Below, piece by piece: positions 4,150-6,644 of a stretch of 6,644 nt of DNA (its first letter is position 1; every line of letters begins with the position of its first letter). Below the pieces are notes generated by a model. It saw nothing but the letters and a program-made list of their open reading frames with translations. It was not told the DNA's origin and did not search any database. Made by a program: the position numbers and the translations under genes. Origin of the DNA: an uncultured Parabacteroides sp. GTDB lineage: Bacteria; Bacteroidota; Bacteroidia; Bacteroidales; Tannerellaceae. Where the stretch lies: contig UQLN01000100.1 in NCBI GenBank assembly GCA_900541965.1, positions 1 to 6,644 on the forward strand, given 5' to 3'.

Positions 4150-6468
4150 TTAATCAACTATAACCTCATCAATATATACCCACGTATTTTGACCGGGGCG
4201 TACATGGTCTTTTGGACATATGCCCGGATTACCTAATTCAACCTTTAAATATTTACCTGTCGCGTTTATGTTATCAAATATTTTGTCTTCTGTCCGTATG
4301 CCTTCACGAAATATTTCGTCCGTAGTAAAAGTCTTTTCCCTGACTGTTGTGAATATGGTTCCGTCATTGGAAAGGGCCAACCGGATATATTTAGGTATAT
4401 GGACAGCCATCCCATAATTGGTGATACAACCGATTGTCACCTTATGGATCGTTTCTTCTTTTTGCAGGTCTATGATAAAGGATGTGTCCTGGTTATACCA
4501 TCCGCACCATTCAGGATCCGTGTATTTGTCACTACCCCGTATACCGTTAGTAAGTCGGTAGACATCATTGTTGTCCTTGCAAATTACGGGACATGTTGTT
4601 GCTTTATTCCATAGAAGAGGCAATACCAGTGTTTCTCCTTTTTGCTGTTCTCCGACAAAAGTTGCAGCCTTAATGGTCGTATTGCCGGTTATAGACAATG
4701 TATCACTATAAATAGGAGATGTGGCAACAGGCTCAGACTCATCTGTAGTATAACGGATTTCAACGTCCGGCCGGATACAGGAGAGAGAGACATTCAGTAC
4801 ATTGTGGGTTCCTTTGACGGAGTGGTCGAGATTGTACATGGAATGGGCATAATTAATACCCATTATATCGTAATGTTGTGTAAGGTAGTCCAAACGTTTA
4901 AGGAAATCCGTCCAGTCTTTTGTACCTTCAGGCGACCAAGCTGTTTCTGCAAATGCTGCCAAACGGGGGAACAGTAAATATTCCGTATCTTCCGGAGAAC
5001 GGAGAAATTCTGTCCATAAGCAGGCTTCCATGCCAATCAGATTCTGTATGGCTTCCGGCTTCCAATCTTTTTGCACAGGCTCATAATCATAAACGTCTTT
5101 TAGTGTGTTATTGCCAAAGTAGGTACGGGGTTCGAACCATTGAGGACCTTGGTAACGAATCAGGTATAGAACGTTTGCTGGAGACATAATGAAAGGATGC
5201 CCCTGGAGCCCCGCCTTATATCCGGCTTCACCCATTTCACGCCAACCACAGATAATGGTGCCGTCGGGTATAGTACTATTTGTCAGTTCATCCCATCCGA
5301 TAACTTGTTTGCCTTTGCTTTTTATATACTCGGCCATTCTGTTTATGAAATAGCCTTGCAAATCTTCAATATTAGTAATACCTTCTTTTTTCATCCGTTT
5401 CTTGCAAAGCGGGCATTTTTCCCAATAATATTTGGAAGCTTCGTCTCCGCCGATATGGATATAGGAAGATGGGAATATGTCTGAAACCTCATCAATCACA
5501 TCTTCTAAAAAATGAAATACATTTTCATTACCGGCGCAATAAACATGCTTGGCGGCATCACCCCCCAAACCGGGTAAAACTCCGATAAAATCTTTTACCA
5601 CCGGACAAGCCAGTGACGGGTAAGCCGCAAGTGCAGCATTGCTGTGGGCAGGCATCTCTATTTCCGGAATAATTTCTACGTTTTTATCGGCCGCATAATC
5701 TATAATTTCTTTCATCTCTTTTTGAGTGTAGAAACCACCAATGGGAGTAGGTTCACCTTTTACCGGATTTCTTCGTTGGGGGAAATCTCCACTTCGTTCA
5801 ACGCGCCATGCTCCGATTTTCGTTAGTTCCGGATACTTTTTGATTTCAAGCCTCCATCCGTTATCATCGGTTAGGTGAAGGTGTAGACGGTTAAGCTTAA
5901 GCATAGCCATACCATCAATTAATTTCAATATATTTTCTTTAGGGATGAAAGTTCGTGCCACATCCAGCATCATTCCCCGGTATGGAAAACGAGGGCCGTC
6001 TTTTATGGTTGAAGAGCGTATTTTCCATTTCATGTCAGGGACCAGTGTCTTGCTTTCTATTTCCGGGGGAAGCATCATCCGTATTGTTTGTACTGCATAG
6101 AAAAAGCCGCCGTTATCTGCTGCTGTTATCCGGATATGTATTGGGTTTATATCCAAAATATAATGTTCCGGTGCGATAGTCGTATCCGTATAAAAATTGA
6201 TAGACGATAAGTGATAATTAGCAGGAGTTATCCTGATTTCAGGTGTGAACCCTGTTGGTTTACTAAATAAATCAGCCAATTGCCAGGCAACAGTAACCTG
6301 CGTGTCATTTTCTATATTTATTACGGTATTGTCATCAAAATGGAAATAGGTGGATTTGGTTGCAATTTCTATAGGCTTAGGGGTAATATCCAACTGATTG
6401 TTTGTGGTGGTACATTGCACAAACAATAGGATAAAAACGATTGGTATAATTTTTTTTATAATAAACAT
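4150..6468 (-). CDS. Beta-N-acetylhexosaminidase, GH20 lipoprotein
   Basis: A 772-residue exo-glycosidase that removes terminal GlcNAc or GalNAc by substrate-assisted catalysis. The N-terminus is a lipoprotein signal with lipobox FVQC (Cys19) followed by TTTNN. It lacks an acidic export signature, so a periplasmic-facing location is favoured over the cell surface. Domains in order: GH20b-like N-terminal domain (about 28-155); GH20 barrel (about 162-515) with RLHLHLTDDNGWR (194-206), the catalytic Asp-Glu pair D342/E343 in HIGGDEASKYYW, and substrate-pocket Trp in GWDE (392), GWRE (409) and LWTE (485); a chitobiase C-terminal/Fn3-like domain (about 555-620); and a C-terminal F5/8-type (discoidin) carbohydrate-binding domain (about 635-772), with DPEWCGWYNQD and a Tyr-Ile-Asp ending. 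All key catalytic residues are present, so it should be active. It is convergent with the DUF4293 gene and has its own promoter. Linkage and substrate (mucin, N-glycan, chitin fragments) cannot be read from sequence. Confidence 0.94.
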   Translation of the reverse strand: MFIIKKIIPIVFILLFVQCTTTNNQLDITPKPIEIATKSTYFHFDDNTVINIENDTQVTVAWQLADLFSKPTGFTPEIRITPANYHLSSINFYTDTTIAPEHYILDINPIHIRITAADNGGFFYAVQTIRMMLPPEIESKTLVPDMKWKIRSSTIKDGPRFPYRGMMLDVARTFIPKENILKLIDGMAMLKLNRLHLHLTDDNGWRLEIKKYPELTKIGAWRVERSGDFPQRRNPVKGEPTPIGGFYTQKEMKEIIDYAADKNVEIIPEIEMPAHSNAALAAYPSLACPVVKDFIGVLPGLGGDAAKHVYCAGNENVFHFLEDVIDEVSDIFPSSYIHIGGDEASKYYWEKCPLCKKRMKKEGITNIEDLQGYFINRMAEYIKSKGKQVIGWDELTNSTIPDGTIICGWREMGEAGYKAGLQGHPFIMSPANVLYLIRYQGPQWFEPRTYFGNNTLKDVYDYEPVQKDWKPEAIQNLIGMEACLWTEFLRSPEDTEYLLFPRLAAFAETAWSPEGTKDWTDFLKRLDYLTQHYDIMGINYAHSMYNLDHSVKGTHNVLNVSLSCIRPDVEIRYTTDESEPVATSPIYSDTLSITGNTTIKAATFVGEQQKGETLVLPLLWNKATTCPVICKDNNDVYRLTNGIRGSDKYTDPEWCGWYNQDTSFIIDLQKEETIHKVTIGCITNYGMAVHIPKYIRLALSNDGTIFTTVREKTFTTDEIFREGIRTEDKIFDNINATGKYLKVELGNPGICPKDHVRPGQNTWVYIDEVIVD

Positions 6469-6521
6469 TATATTTGATGTTTTAGATCTGTCCGGTTAAT
6501 TATATGGCGTATGTTTTTGAA

Positions 6522-6529
6522 CAAAAGTA
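6522..6529 (-). promoter_or_regulatory. Promoter -7 box for the hexosaminidase gene
   Basis: Read on the minus strand, TACTTTTG (6529 to 6522) matches TAnnTTTG exactly. Transcription would begin near 6515, giving a leader of about 47 bases. No good -33 TTTG is found 18-21 bases upstream, where the direct repeat at 6544-6554 lies instead. This suggests activator dependence. Confidence 0.5.
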
Positions 6530-6543
6530 TCTCTAAGACTTAA

Positions 6544-6574
6544 TAATCATGTTCAATATTATCTAATAATGTTC
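6544..6574. promoter_or_regulatory. Direct repeat between divergent promoters (candidate operator)
   Basis: TAATCATGTTC (6544-6554) and TAATAATGTTC (6564-6574) agree at 10 of 11 positions and are spaced exactly 20 bp apart, about two helical turns. The first copy lies where the -33 element of the minus-strand promoter should be. The second lies where the -33 element of the plus-strand promoter should be. This pattern fits a regulator binding in tandem on one face of the helix. The regulator is unknown. Confidence 0.4.
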
Positions 6575-6593
6575 CAAAATTGTCTTTTTTTGA

Positions 6594-6601
6594 TATCTTT
6601 G
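6594..6601 (+). promoter_or_regulatory. Promoter -7 box for a gene leaving the window on the right
   Basis: TATCTTTG is an exact match to TAnnTTTG. The -33 position (6571-6574) reads GTTC, a poor match lying in the direct repeat. Transcription from about 6608 would give a leader of about 32 bases before the ATG at 6640. Confidence 0.5.
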
Positions 6602-6639
6602 TGATATTAATACGGTTAAAATAAAAGCCCACAGCTGCC

Positions 6640-6644
6640 ATGAA
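6640..6644 (+). CDS. Probable start of a divergent gene, cut by the window edge
   Basis: Only ATGAA is visible. It is called because a consensus -7 box lies about 39 bases upstream and the region is divergent from the hexosaminidase gene. The product cannot be inferred. Confidence 0.3.

Noticed and set aside
1..6644. CRISPR array, tRNA or rRNA gene, insertion sequence, or defence cluster
   Set aside because: I saw no regularly spaced repeats, no cloverleaf or rRNA-like sequence, and no transposase or defence domain in any frame.

Overview
The window looks like a piece of a Bacteroides (or close Bacteroidaceae) chromosome. The evidence is the A+T-rich intergenic DNA, promoter -7 boxes of the Bacteroidetes type (TAnnTTTG), weak or absent Shine-Dalgarno sequences, two lipoprotein signal peptides, a Bacteroidetes-type omega subunit and a DUF4293 membrane protein next to bamD. 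Species cannot be fixed from the sequence alone.

Layout. Positions 1-319 are non-coding, rich in inverted repeats, and end in a promoter. Two plus-strand genes 19 bp apart follow: a phenylacetate-CoA ligase (320-1621) and a tandem ACT-domain protein (1641-2066). They probably form one operon. A new consensus promoter then drives bamD (2136-2945), the omega-like rpoZ (2971-3303) and, after a structured 164-bp spacer, a four-helix DUF4293 membrane protein (3468-3932). A strong rho-independent terminator at 3990-4026 closes the plus-strand block. A large GH20 beta-N-acetylhexosaminidase lipoprotein (6468-4150, minus strand) is convergent with it. Upstream of that gene lies a divergent promoter region (6469-6639), and what looks like the first codon of another plus-strand gene starts at 6640.

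Function. The ligase/ACT pair points to aryl acid or aromatic amino acid metabolism, with the ACT protein as a likely ligand sensor or partner. bamD and rpoZ are housekeeping genes for outer-membrane protein assembly and RNA polymerase. The hexosaminidase fits exo-release of GlcNAc/GalNAc from host or cell-wall glycans, and no sus-type transport genes are visible beside it.

Novelty. I see no convincing undescribed multi-gene system. The signals most worth a second look are non-coding: a pair of mutually exclusive hairpins at 116-169, an inverted repeat bracketing the ligase promoter, and a 20-bp-spaced direct repeat whose two copies sit at the -33 positions of the two divergent promoters upstream of the hexosaminidase.
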